Assembly (NCBI GenBank): GCA_946480015.1
Contig: CAMLIL010000018.1
Location: 1-64,000 of the forward strand
Origin: an uncultured Oxalobacteraceae bacterium
GTDB taxonomy: Bacteria > Pseudomonadota > Gammaproteobacteria > Burkholderiales > Burkholderiaceae
Direction of reading: 5' to 3'
DNA: 64,000 bases
In this document: in pieces, positions 9,643 through 16,895 of the stretch
Position numbering within the stretch: position 1 is the first letter of the stretch
How the letters are laid out: every line of letters begins with the position of its first letter
Translations under genes and position numbers: made by a program
Notes under the pieces: model-generated
The model's input: only the letters and a program-made list of their open reading frames with translations
The model's database searches: none
What the model was told of the DNA's origin: nothing

Positions 9643-10593
9643 CTACTGTTCGGGACCGGCCAGCTTGCGCTGCCGTTCCTCGCGCGGAGTATTGCCGAAC
9701 AGCGCGCCGAACGCCGTCGAGAAATGTGAACCGCTGGAAAAACCGCACATCAGTCCGACCTGGACGATGGAGTAATTGGTTTCGAGCAGCAATTGACGGG
9801 CACGCTGCAGCCGCATTTCGAGGTAGTAGCGCGACGGCAAGCTGCCCAGATACTGTTTAAACAGGCGTTCCAGCTGGCGCCGCGAAATGCCGACCAGGCT
9901 GGCGATGTCGTCGGTCGACAGGGGCTCTTCGATATTGGCCTCCATCAGCGTGACCGCTTCGGTCAATTTCGGCTGCAGGGCGCCAAAGCGCGCCTGCAAG
10001 GCAACGCGCTGGCGCTCTTCGCGTCCGCGCACACGGTCGATGCACAGGGTTTCCTTGATCTGCGCCTGCACGCCCGCGCCGAAAATCGCTTCGACCAGGG
10101 TAAGCGAAAAATCGATGCTGGCCCCGCCGCCGCAGCAGGTCAGGCGGTTGCCGTCGATTTCGAACAGGTTCGGTGTAAAGTTGGCATGATCGGCAACGCT
10201 GTCGACATCGGCATACAAGGCCCACGGCAAGGCGGTACGCGCGCCGTTGAGCACGCCGGCATCGGCCAGCCACAGCACGCCCGCCCCGACCCCGCCCCAG
10301 AACGGCGCAGCGCGGCAACGGTCGATGACGGCGCGGCAATGGGCTGGCTTTAACGCGGCTTGCGCTTCGTCGGCCACCAGCAGCACCAGATGCCAGTGGC
10401 GCGCCGTGTCGGCATTGAATTTATCCGGGCTGCGCACGTCGACGTGCAGGCGCTCCGGTCCCAGCAAGGTGGCGGCCATGCGCAGCGGCTGGTGCAGGCC
10501 CGACCAGGTCAGGGTGTCCGGTTCGCCGGCGTTGATGAGCAGCACGCGCAATGGCCTCTCTTGCGCCAGCAGGGCAAGTTTAGCGAGTGGCAT
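9643..10593 (-). CDS. argR: AraC-family regulator, ArgR of arginine catabolism (Pseudomonas type)
   Basis: A 316-residue GlxA-like regulator. Residues 1-195 form a DJ-1/PfpI-like (class I amidotransferase-like) domain starting RPLRVLLINAGEPDTLTWSG. The C-terminal 100 residues are an AraC/XylS double helix-turn-helix (LSTDDIASLVGISRRQLERLF and YSIVQVGLMCGFSSGSHFST). The linkage to aruCFGDB, transcribed in the same direction 172 bases downstream, points to the AraC-type ArgR known from Pseudomonas rather than the unrelated E. coli ArgR. It probably activates aruC when arginine is present. The gene lies 21 bases behind an EamA transporter gene and may share its transcript. Confidence 0.85.
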   Translation of the reverse strand: MPLAKLALLAQERPLRVLLINAGEPDTLTWSGLHQPLRMAATLLGPERLHVDVRSPDKFNADTARHWHLVLLVADEAQAALKPAHCRAVIDRCRAAPFWGGVGAGVLWLADAGVLNGARTALPWALYADVDSVADHANFTPNLFEIDGNRLTCCGGGASIDFSLTLVEAIFGAGVQAQIKETLCIDRVRGREERQRVALQARFGALQPKLTEAVTLMEANIEEPLSTDDIASLVGISRRQLERLFKQYLGSLPSRYYLEMRLQRARQLLLETNYSIVQVGLMCGFSSGSHFSTAFGALFGNTPREERQRKLAGPEQ

Positions 10594-10614
10594 CGGGTGG
10601 CGTCAGCGGAGTTT

Positions 10615-11517
10615 TCACTCGGGCACGAGGGCGCCTGCGGGGCGCGCGGTATTCCATTGGCTGACTATCATACCGGAGATTAACAAAGCGGCACCGGCCC
10701 AGCCGCGCACGCCCATGGTCTCGCCCAGCCAGAAAAAGGCGAAGAAGGCGGCCGCGGCCGGCTCGAACGCGTAGATCACGGCCGCCTCGTTGGCGCTGGC
10801 GTGGCGCTGGCCCCAGGTTTGCAGCGAGATGATGGCGGCGGTGGCGATCGCGCCCAGGTAGGCGATGCTCAGCCAGGTGGCTTTCAGCCCCTCGAGCGTG
10901 TGTTGCCAGTAGCGCTCCATGGCCGGGCCGGCTTGCAGCGGCACTTCGGTCAGCAGCAGCCACAGCAGGGAGCCGGCCGCGACCGTGACGATCTGCGTGG
11001 CCGTCAAGGTCATGAGGCGGCTGGCCGCGCGGGTGCGCACTTCCAGCATCTTGACATACACGGCGAAACACAGCGCGCACAGCAGCGCCAGCGTGTCGCC
11101 GATAGTCCAGCTGCCGCTGTCCCAGCACAGCGCCGTCAGGCCCGACAATGCCAGCGCCAGCGCGACCCAGATGCGGCGCTCGGGCGGCTTGCCGGATAGC
11201 AGCCCAAGCAGGGGCACGATGAGCACGTTCAGGCCGCAAATAAAGGCGTTGCGGTTGGAACTGGTGAACTTGAGCCCTTCCACCTGAAATACATAGCAAA
11301 AGAACAGCACCATGCCGAGCAGTGCGCCCGATACCAGGTCGGCACGGGTGGCGCGCAGCAGGAAAGGCGCCAGCAGCAGCGAACCAAGCAGGAAGCGGGT
11401 GAACACGATCCATGCGGGCGAGTAGGCGCCGGTCAAGTCTTTCATTGCCGGAAAGGTGGTGCCCCATACGAGGGTAACGATGAGCAAGGCAAGAATGCCG
11501 CGCAGATGGGATGGCAT
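10615..11517 (-). CDS. EamA/DMT-family inner membrane transporter
   Basis: A 300-residue protein with about ten hydrophobic segments and two EamA repeats; the first begins LALLIVTLVWGTTFPAMKDL and the second ends FWLGETMGVRGWAGAALLISG, both characteristic of drug/metabolite transporters. The frame is open for 34 further codons upstream, but ATG 11517 gives the typical short N-terminus before TM1, and the upstream part is arginine/alanine-rich noise. The substrate is unknown; proximity to argR suggests an amino acid or related metabolite, which is only an inference. It is divergent from the marR gene across about 105 bases. Confidence 0.88.
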   Translation of the reverse strand: MPSHLRGILALLIVTLVWGTTFPAMKDLTGAYSPAWIVFTRFLLGSLLLAPFLLRATRADLVSGALLGMVLFFCYVFQVEGLKFTSSNRNAFICGLNVLIVPLLGLLSGKPPERRIWVALALALSGLTALCWDSGSWTIGDTLALLCALCFAVYVKMLEVRTRAASRLMTLTATQIVTVAAGSLLWLLLTEVPLQAGPAMERYWQHTLEGLKATWLSIAYLGAIATAAIISLQTWGQRHASANEAAVIYAFEPAAAAFFAFFWLGETMGVRGWAGAALLISGMIVSQWNTARPAGALVPE

Positions 11518-11610
11518 GGGGGGATAACAAAATGACAGGAAATACCCATGGTAACCGGACCCGGCCGCGAACGCGAGCCGCGCCGCTGCCGCGCTCGCGG
11601 CGCGGACCGT

Positions 11611-11616
11611 TATAAT
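11611..11616 (+). promoter_or_regulatory. perfect TATAAT -10 box immediately before marR ATG
   Basis: TATAAT at 11611-11616 ends six bases before the A of the marR ATG at 11623. Transcription normally begins six to nine bases after the -10 box, so the transcript would start at or next to the ATG and carry no leader. No Shine-Dalgarno is found upstream of the ATG. The -35 position (for example GCCGCG at 17-base spacing) is poor, so an activator or a weak promoter must be assumed. Confidence 0.5.
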
Positions 11617-11622
11617 CACACC

Positions 11623-12093
11623 ATGGGGGAGCGATACTTAAAGAGTGTGCGTTTGCTGGCCGAGTGCCTGCAGGGCTTCGAGCGTCTGTCGGGTGAGTCG
11701 GTGCGCCGCTGCGGGCTGACGCCACCCCAGTTCGACATCATCGCCACCCTCGGCAATACCCCAGGCATGAGTTACAAGGAACTGGGCGAACGCACCCTGA
11801 TCACCAAAGGCACGCTGACCGGCGTCATCGAACGGCTTGAACAGAAGGGCCTGGTGGTACGCACCCGCAATGCGGACGACAAGCGGTCCTTTTTCGTGCA
11901 GCTCAGTCCCGCAGGCGAGAGCGTGTTCAACGATACCTTCCCCAAAGTGGTCGAACAGGGCAAAAATCTGTTCGCCCCGTACACGGAAGCCGATTTCGAG
12001 GCCATGGATGTCGCCCTGCGCAAGCTCAAGCAACTCATTACCGACGCCACCCGGCGGTCCCCCGGAACCCCACAACCCAAGGAAACAGATTGA
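11623..12093 (+). CDS. MarR-family winged-helix transcriptional regulator
   Basis: A 156-residue MarR protein. The core wHTH runs about residues 30-100: LTPPQFDIIATLGNTPGMSY, then the recognition helix TLITKGTLTGVIERLEQKGLV and the wing RTRNADDKRSFFVQLSPAG. N- and C-terminal helices would form the dimer interface. I take ATG 11623, which keeps the first family helix (YLKSVRLLAECLQ), although GTG 11647 or TTG 11653 cannot be excluded because GGGGGAG lies just inside the ATG. The ligand and target are unknown; the divergent EamA transporter is the obvious candidate target because MarR proteins often control adjacent exporters. Its stop codon overlaps the TTG start of the next gene. Confidence 0.9.
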   Translation: MGERYLKSVRLLAECLQGFERLSGESVRRCGLTPPQFDIIATLGNTPGMSYKELGERTLITKGTLTGVIERLEQKGLVVRTRNADDKRSFFVQLSPAGESVFNDTFPKVVEQGKNLFAPYTEADFEAMDVALRKLKQLITDATRRSPGTPQPKETD

Positions 12094-12371
12094 AAACCTC
12101 TCTTCTCGATGGCAAAAAGCCCGCCAAATTTGACAAGCACATCATCGGCAACCTCCTGCTCGACCAGGCGACCCCGGACGAAGTGCGCAAGGAAAAAATG
12201 CTGATCGGCGTACGCAACGAGGACGGCGACATCTATCGCCTGATCGGCGCGACCAAGATCAACAGCTTCATGAACGCGGTCGAGGAACTGGACGATCTGG
12301 GCCTTGTGAACGAGCTCCAGGACACCGAAGGCACCCAGGAAGGCTGCGACGCGATTTTCAGTCAGCCTTGA
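12090..12371 (+). CDS. small conserved-looking hypothetical protein (TTG start, coupled to marR)
   Basis: A 93-residue acidic protein I do not recognise. It opens MKTSLLDGKKPAKFDKHI and contains LIGVRNEDGDIYRLIGATKI and MNAVEELDDLGLVNELQD; no signal peptide, membrane segment or Cys cluster. The start is TTG at 12090, whose last two bases form the TGA stop of marR (TTGA overlap), with AAGGAAA seven bases upstream, so translation is probably coupled to marR. Codon use is like its neighbours, which supports a real gene. It could be an accessory protein of the MarR regulator or an independent cytosolic protein. Confidence 0.7.
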   Translation: MKTSLLDGKKPAKFDKHIIGNLLLDQATPDEVRKEKMLIGVRNEDGDIYRLIGATKINSFMNAVEELDDLGLVNELQDTEGTQEGCDAIFSQP

Positions 12372-12467
12372 GGATTGTCGCTCCCAGGTAATATACTTGA
12401 AGAAATATGTTGCTCGACAGAACGTTTTGCGAGAAGCTTGGCGGACTTATGGGAGAATAATTTTCCG

Positions 12468-13301
12468 ATGGACAGACTCGACGCCTTCAAAAGCATCGCT
12501 GCGCAGGCGGGCCGCGGCGAACTTACCTTTCCGACCAATGTCGACGCGACCCTCAAACTGCAGCGGGCGCTGAACGATCCGGACTGTCACGCCGAAGTCG
12601 CGGCCCGGCTGGTCCAGGCCGAGCCGCTGCTGGCCGCGCGCACGGTGGCGATCGCCAACTCGGTGGCCTACAACCGTTCCGGCAATGAAATCACGAATGT
12701 CCGCAACGCTGTCCAGCGGGTCGGTTTCCGCACCTTGAACGCACTGGCGGCGGCGGTGATCGTGCGTCAGCTCGACAGCAAGATCAAGCAGCCTCACCTG
12801 CGCAAGATGGCCGACCAGCTATGGCAGCACTCGGCCCACGTGGCCGCGCTGTCCCAGGTGATCGCCAAGCGGGTGGCCCGGGTCGACCCGGAAACGGCGC
12901 TGTTTGCCGGCATTGTGCACGAGGTCGGCGGCTTTTATCTGCTCTCGCGCGCCGAGGAATTTCCCGGTCTGCTGGACGGCGACCCGGACGAATGGATCGA
13001 GCATGGCGAGGTCGAAGTCGGCCGCGGCGTACTCAAGAAGCTCAATGTGCCGGCACCGGTCATGGAGGCCATCGAAGCCCTGTGGGAAGGCATGCGCGCA
13101 TTGCCGCCCGAAACCCTGGGCGACACCCTGCTGCTGGCCAACGACTTGTCGCCGGTCGCCTCGCCCCTGCATACCCGCCCCGGCGCCACCACCCGCTCAT
13201 CGGCCTCGACGATCGACTTCGTCATCGGCGAAGGTACGCTCAACAGCATCCTGGAAGAATCGGCCGAGGAAGTGAAGGGCCTGACGTCCGCCCTGTTGTG
13301 A
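12468..13301 (+). CDS. HDOD domain-containing protein
   Basis: A 277-residue protein made largely of an HDOD domain (HD-related output domain of signalling proteins). Recognisable blocks: ELTFPTNVDATLKLQRAL near the N-terminus, RLVQAEPLLAARTVAIANSV, NEITNVRNAVQRVGFRTL and LFAGIVHEVGGFYLLSR near residues 145-165. The last has HE where catalytic HD hydrolases have HD, so enzymatic phosphohydrolase activity is not expected. I start at ATG 12468 with GGGAG 12 bases upstream; the frame stays open to a TTG at 12375. No receiver or GGDEF/EAL domain is attached. The role in signalling is unknown. Confidence 0.87.
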   Translation: MDRLDAFKSIAAQAGRGELTFPTNVDATLKLQRALNDPDCHAEVAARLVQAEPLLAARTVAIANSVAYNRSGNEITNVRNAVQRVGFRTLNALAAAVIVRQLDSKIKQPHLRKMADQLWQHSAHVAALSQVIAKRVARVDPETALFAGIVHEVGGFYLLSRAEEFPGLLDGDPDEWIEHGEVEVGRGVLKKLNVPAPVMEAIEALWEGMRALPPETLGDTLLLANDLSPVASPLHTRPGATTRSSASTIDFVIGEGTLNSILEESAEEVKGLTSALL

Positions 13302-13322
13302 CCGAACCCGGGTGTTCCGGCC

Positions 13323-13351
13323 AAAAAAATGCCCGCTGGTTGAGAGCGGGC
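13323..13351 (-). terminator. hairpin with T-run on the minus strand
   Basis: A seven-base-pair stem GCCCGCT/AGCGGGC (13331-13337 and 13345-13351) with a seven-base loop. On the minus strand it is followed by a run of seven T (opposite A 13323-13329), the form of an intrinsic terminator. Both neighbouring genes are on the plus strand, so this orientation terminates no visible gene; it may stop antisense transcription or work bidirectionally after the HDOD gene. Confidence 0.4.
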
Positions 13352-13520
13352 GAAGTCCAAAACTAGGGATGTCCTGAAAGAGACGGTTCCACTATAGTTT
13401 TCCGGTCATCATTGTTCTGTGCGCCAACACACACAAGAACAAAAATATCCTCGGATTTCCATGCCGACATTTTCCGTCCGCGTGGCAGAATCACGACATT
13501 GTCAACTTAGCTAGCCTTTC

Positions 13521-14549
13521 ATGACCAAAACCGTCACCAGCAAGAGCCGCGCGAGCGGACGCACCACCCTGGCTGCGGTTGCCGCCCATGCAGGCGTGTC
13601 CACCATGACCGCCTCGCGCGCCCTCAATCAGCCCGACCTGGTGTCCGACGCCGTGCGCGCCCGGGTCCAGCTGGCCGTCAGCACCCTGGGCTACGTGCCC
13701 AACCGCGCGGCGCGCGCGCTGGCTTCACGCCAGTCGAATGTGATCGTGGTGCTGGTGCCGTCGCTGTCGAACGTGGTGTTTACCGCGGTGCTGGACGGGA
13801 TCCAGGACGTGGTCGACGCAGCCAACTACCAGCTTCTGATCGGTAACACCCGCTATTCGGACGCGGAAGAGGAAAAGCTGCTGGGGATTTACCTGCAGTC
13901 GAATCCGGACGGCATTCTGCTGTCGGGCCTGACCCACAGCCCGCGCGTGGCGCAGATGCTGGCTACATCGAGGGTGCCGGTGGTATCGATGATGGACCTG
14001 GCCGGCGATCCGGCCCAGCTGTCGGTGGGCTTCTCGCAGCACGAGGCGGGCCACACCATGACACGTTATTTGATCGACAAGGGCCACAAGCGCATCGGCT
14101 TTATCGGCGCCCAGCTCGATGAACGGACGCTGAGCCGCTTCGCCGGCTACCGCAAGGCGATGCTCGATGCCGGGCTGTCCGACGAACGGCTGGAACTGAT
14201 GGTGCCGGATGCGTCCAGCATTGCGCTGGGGGCCGAGCTGCTGGGGCGCATGCTGGCCAAGGCGCCCGATTGCGACGCCATCTTCTGCTGTAACGACGAC
14301 CTGGCGCATGGCGCGATCTATCAGTGCCAGCGGCGCGGGATTTCGGTGCCGGAGCAGCTGGCCATCTGCGGATTCAACGATCTGCCGGCGTCGGCATGGA
14401 TGAAGCCATCGGTGACGACCATCGGCACGCCGCGCTACCGCATCGGCTTCGAGGCGGCGACGCTGTTACGGAGCGTGATTGCGGGACGCACGCCCCCGGT
14501 GACCAGGATCGATCTGGGATTCACGCTGATGCCGCGCGAGAGCGCTTAG
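13521..14549 (+). CDS. LacI-family regulator of the GntR (gluconate repressor) type
   Basis: A 342-residue LacI-family repressor. The N-terminal HTH reads TLAAVAAHAGVSTMTASRAL, followed by the hinge GYVPNRAARALAS; the rest is a periplasmic-binding-protein-like effector domain (for example HKRIGFIGAQLDERT, AICGFNDLPASAW). The recognition helix MT-x-SR matches E. coli GntR, whose operators are ATGTTA-N4-TAACAT as I recall. Exactly such a site (ATGTTAGCGCTAACAT) lies at 20739-20754 in front of the symporter operon. The likely effector is gluconate or a related sugar acid, which the GH94 phosphorylase of the same locus should release. It is convergent with bglX, separated by a repeat hairpin element. 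Confidence 0.9.
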   Translation: MTKTVTSKSRASGRTTLAAVAAHAGVSTMTASRALNQPDLVSDAVRARVQLAVSTLGYVPNRAARALASRQSNVIVVLVPSLSNVVFTAVLDGIQDVVDAANYQLLIGNTRYSDAEEEKLLGIYLQSNPDGILLSGLTHSPRVAQMLATSRVPVVSMMDLAGDPAQLSVGFSQHEAGHTMTRYLIDKGHKRIGFIGAQLDERTLSRFAGYRKAMLDAGLSDERLELMVPDASSIALGAELLGRMLAKAPDCDAIFCCNDDLAHGAIYQCQRRGISVPEQLAICGFNDLPASAWMKPSVTTIGTPRYRIGFEAATLLRSVIAGRTPPVTRIDLGFTLMPRESA

Positions 14550-14556
14550 CCCCGTC

Positions 14557-14627
14557 GTTCCCTCGAACGAGGGAACCCATTATTGCGCAGCACGGAGTAT
14601 GGGTCCCCTCTTTCGAGGGGAGGACCC
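14557..14627. repeat. REP-like double-hairpin element between convergent genes
   Basis: A perfect nine-base-pair stem GTTCCCTCG/CGAGGGAAC (14557-14565, 14568-14576, loop AA) is followed by a second stem CCCCTC/GAGGGG (14605-14610, 14615-14620) extended by GGGT/ACCC. The two are linked by CCCAT...ATGGG, so the whole unit is roughly symmetrical. It fills the gap between the LacI-type gene and bglX and may act as a bidirectional terminator. Similar C-rich hairpins occur at 21829 and 36261. Confidence 0.6.
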
Positions 14628-14630
14628 GGC

Positions 14631-16832
14631 TTAGCGTCCGCCGGCAGCGAACTCGCGTGCCGCCAGCTTGACCTTCACGGTGCTCACCGGCGCATCGGTA
14701 GCCTGCGCCAGGGTCACCACGTACTCACCCGCGGCGATCTTCCACTTGTTCGACTTCGAATCGAACACCGCCAGCGTGCGCGGATCGATGGTCACGCTGG
14801 AAGCCCGGCTTTCGCCCGCCTTCAGTGCCAGCTTGTCCCAGCCGCCCAGACGCTTCGGCGCTTCCCAGCCGCCGCCAACTTTGGCCACATACACCTGCGG
14901 CACGGCCTTGCCGTCACGCTTGCCGGTGTTGGCGGTCTTGAACGACACGGCGATCGAACCATCCTTCGGCGCGGCCTTCAGGTCGGAGTAGCCAAAGGTG
15001 GTGTACGACAAGCCATGGCCGAACGCGAACAGAGGCTTGAGCCCTTTCTTCTCGAACCACTTGTAGCCAACGGCCGCGCCTTCGATGTCGTAGTTGACCG
15101 GGAAACGCGTATCCTTCGGCGCATCCAGACCGTCGAGCTTCGGACGTGGCAGCTGCGCCTCCGCCATCGGGAAGGTCACCGGCAGGCGGCCCGATGCATC
15201 GACTTCACCGGTCAGCACGCGGGCAATCGCTTCGCCGCCGTTGGTGCCCGGGTACCACGCTTCCACCAGCGCGTTCACGCTGCCCAGCCACGGCATGGAC
15301 ACCGGCGAACCGGTTTCCAGCACCACCACCGTCTTCTGGTTGGCGGCGGCGACGGCGGCAATCGTGTCGTCCTGCTTGTTCGGCAAGGCGAGCGTCTGGT
15401 CCTGGCCCTCGGCGGTCCACTGGGTGGCGAACACGATCGCCAGGTCGCTCGAAGCGGCCAGCTTGGCGGCGGCGGCGGCGTCCTTGCCGTCGTGGTACAC
15501 GAACTTGGCATTCAGGCGTGCGGCCAGCGCCTTCATCGGCGAATTCGGCAGGTAGACCATCGGTCCCGGGAACCCTTCCGGCCCCTCGTTCGGCACCGCC
15601 GAACCGCCCACCGGATAGACCTGCGACGAACCGCCGCCCGACAGCACGCCAACGTCGGCGTGGCCGCCGATGATGGCGATGGTCTTGTAGCCGTTCGCCA
15701 GCGGCAGCAGCTTGTTCTGGTTCTTCAGCAGCACGATGCCTTCTTCGGCATCGGCTTGCGACACCTTGGCGTGCGCGGCCATGTCGATCTTTTCCAGCTC
15801 CACCTTGACCGGATGCTCCATCAAGCCATGCTTGTACATGGTGCGCAGCACGCGGTGGGCCATGTCGTCGAAGCGTTTCTCCGACACGTGGCCGTTTTGC
15901 ACCGCCTCCTTCAGCGCGCCCTGGAAGTACGGCGACTGGTCGAACGGCCAGCCGGACTGCTGGTCCAGGCCACTATTGGCGGCCGGGATGGTCGAGTGGG
16001 TGGCGCCCCAGTCGGACATCACATAGCCCTTGAAGCCCCAGTCGCGCTTGAGCACCTTGTTGAGCAGGTAATCGTTCTCGCAGGCGTACTCGCCGTTGAC
16101 GCGGTTGTACGCGCACATCACCGAACCCGGGTCGCCACGCTCGATGGCGATCTGGAAGGCCAGCAGGTCGGACATGCGGCCAGGCGCGTCGCTAATCTTC
16201 ACGTCGAGGTGATTGCGTCCGGTTTCCTGGTCGTTGTAGGCGAAGTGCTTGATGGTGGCGATCACGTGGTTCGACTGGATGCCGCGAATCTGCTCGCCGA
16301 CCATGATACCGGCCAGCAGCGGGTCTTCGCCGCCGTATTCGAAATTACGGCCGTTGCGCGGATCGCGCTGCAGGTTGACGCCGCCGGCCAGCATCACGTT
16401 GTGGCCGGCCAGACGGGCTTCCTTGCCGATCATGGCGCCGCCGGCAAAGCCGAGCGCCGGGTTCCAGGTGGCCGCGGTGGCGATACCGGCCGGCAGCGAA
16501 GTCAGTTCGCGCACCTTGCCGCCGCCCTGGGTCGCCACGCCGATGCCGGCGTCGGTCAGCTGCTGGTGCGGAATGCCCAGGCGCTCGATCCCCTGCAGGA
16601 AGCCGGCCGTCTGCGGCACGCCTTCCTTGGGCTTGGTCACGCCTTTGAAGTCGGTCGAAAAATAGCCGAACACGGTGTGGATCTTTTCGTCCATGGTCAT
16701 CTGCGACACCGCCTTGGCGGCACGCTCGTCAGGGTTGCCCGCCTGCGCCTGGGCGCTTTGCGCGATCAGGGTGCACAGCGCCGCCGACAGGGCCAGCGCC
16801 CAGGCTTGTCTCGTTTTTCTACCTTGTGTCAT
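14631..16832 (-). CDS. bglX: periplasmic beta-glucosidase, glycoside hydrolase family 3
   Basis: A 733-residue GH3 enzyme hydrolysing terminal beta-D-glucosyl residues from oligosaccharides. An N-terminal signal peptide (QAWALALSAALCTLIAQSAQAQA) indicates the periplasm. The GH3 N-domain has MDEKIHTVFGY, RDPRNGRNFEYGGEDPLLAG, VIATIKHFAYNDQE and the nucleophile Asp in GYVMSDWGATHS. The C-domain carries EEGIVLLKNQNKLLPL, and a fibronectin-III-like end follows. AAGGA lies five bases before ATG 16832; another ATG two codons upstream (16838) is less well placed. Located 57 bases after the GH94 gene on the same strand, it may split cellobiose or cellobionate, or longer cello-oligosaccharides, before uptake. 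Confidence 0.93.
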   Translation of the reverse strand: MTQGRKTRQAWALALSAALCTLIAQSAQAQAGNPDERAAKAVSQMTMDEKIHTVFGYFSTDFKGVTKPKEGVPQTAGFLQGIERLGIPHQQLTDAGIGVATQGGGKVRELTSLPAGIATAATWNPALGFAGGAMIGKEARLAGHNVMLAGGVNLQRDPRNGRNFEYGGEDPLLAGIMVGEQIRGIQSNHVIATIKHFAYNDQETGRNHLDVKISDAPGRMSDLLAFQIAIERGDPGSVMCAYNRVNGEYACENDYLLNKVLKRDWGFKGYVMSDWGATHSTIPAANSGLDQQSGWPFDQSPYFQGALKEAVQNGHVSEKRFDDMAHRVLRTMYKHGLMEHPVKVELEKIDMAAHAKVSQADAEEGIVLLKNQNKLLPLANGYKTIAIIGGHADVGVLSGGGSSQVYPVGGSAVPNEGPEGFPGPMVYLPNSPMKALAARLNAKFVYHDGKDAAAAAKLAASSDLAIVFATQWTAEGQDQTLALPNKQDDTIAAVAAANQKTVVVLETGSPVSMPWLGSVNALVEAWYPGTNGGEAIARVLTGEVDASGRLPVTFPMAEAQLPRPKLDGLDAPKDTRFPVNYDIEGAAVGYKWFEKKGLKPLFAFGHGLSYTTFGYSDLKAAPKDGSIAVSFKTANTGKRDGKAVPQVYVAKVGGGWEAPKRLGGWDKLALKAGESRASSVTIDPRTLAVFDSKSNKWKIAAGEYVVTLAQATDAPVSTVKVKLAAREFAAGGR

Positions 16833-16895
16833 GCTCATCCTTCAATCTTATATTTTAAAAAAAGGTCTCTCTAACCACGCAACTTGCATGCTAGC

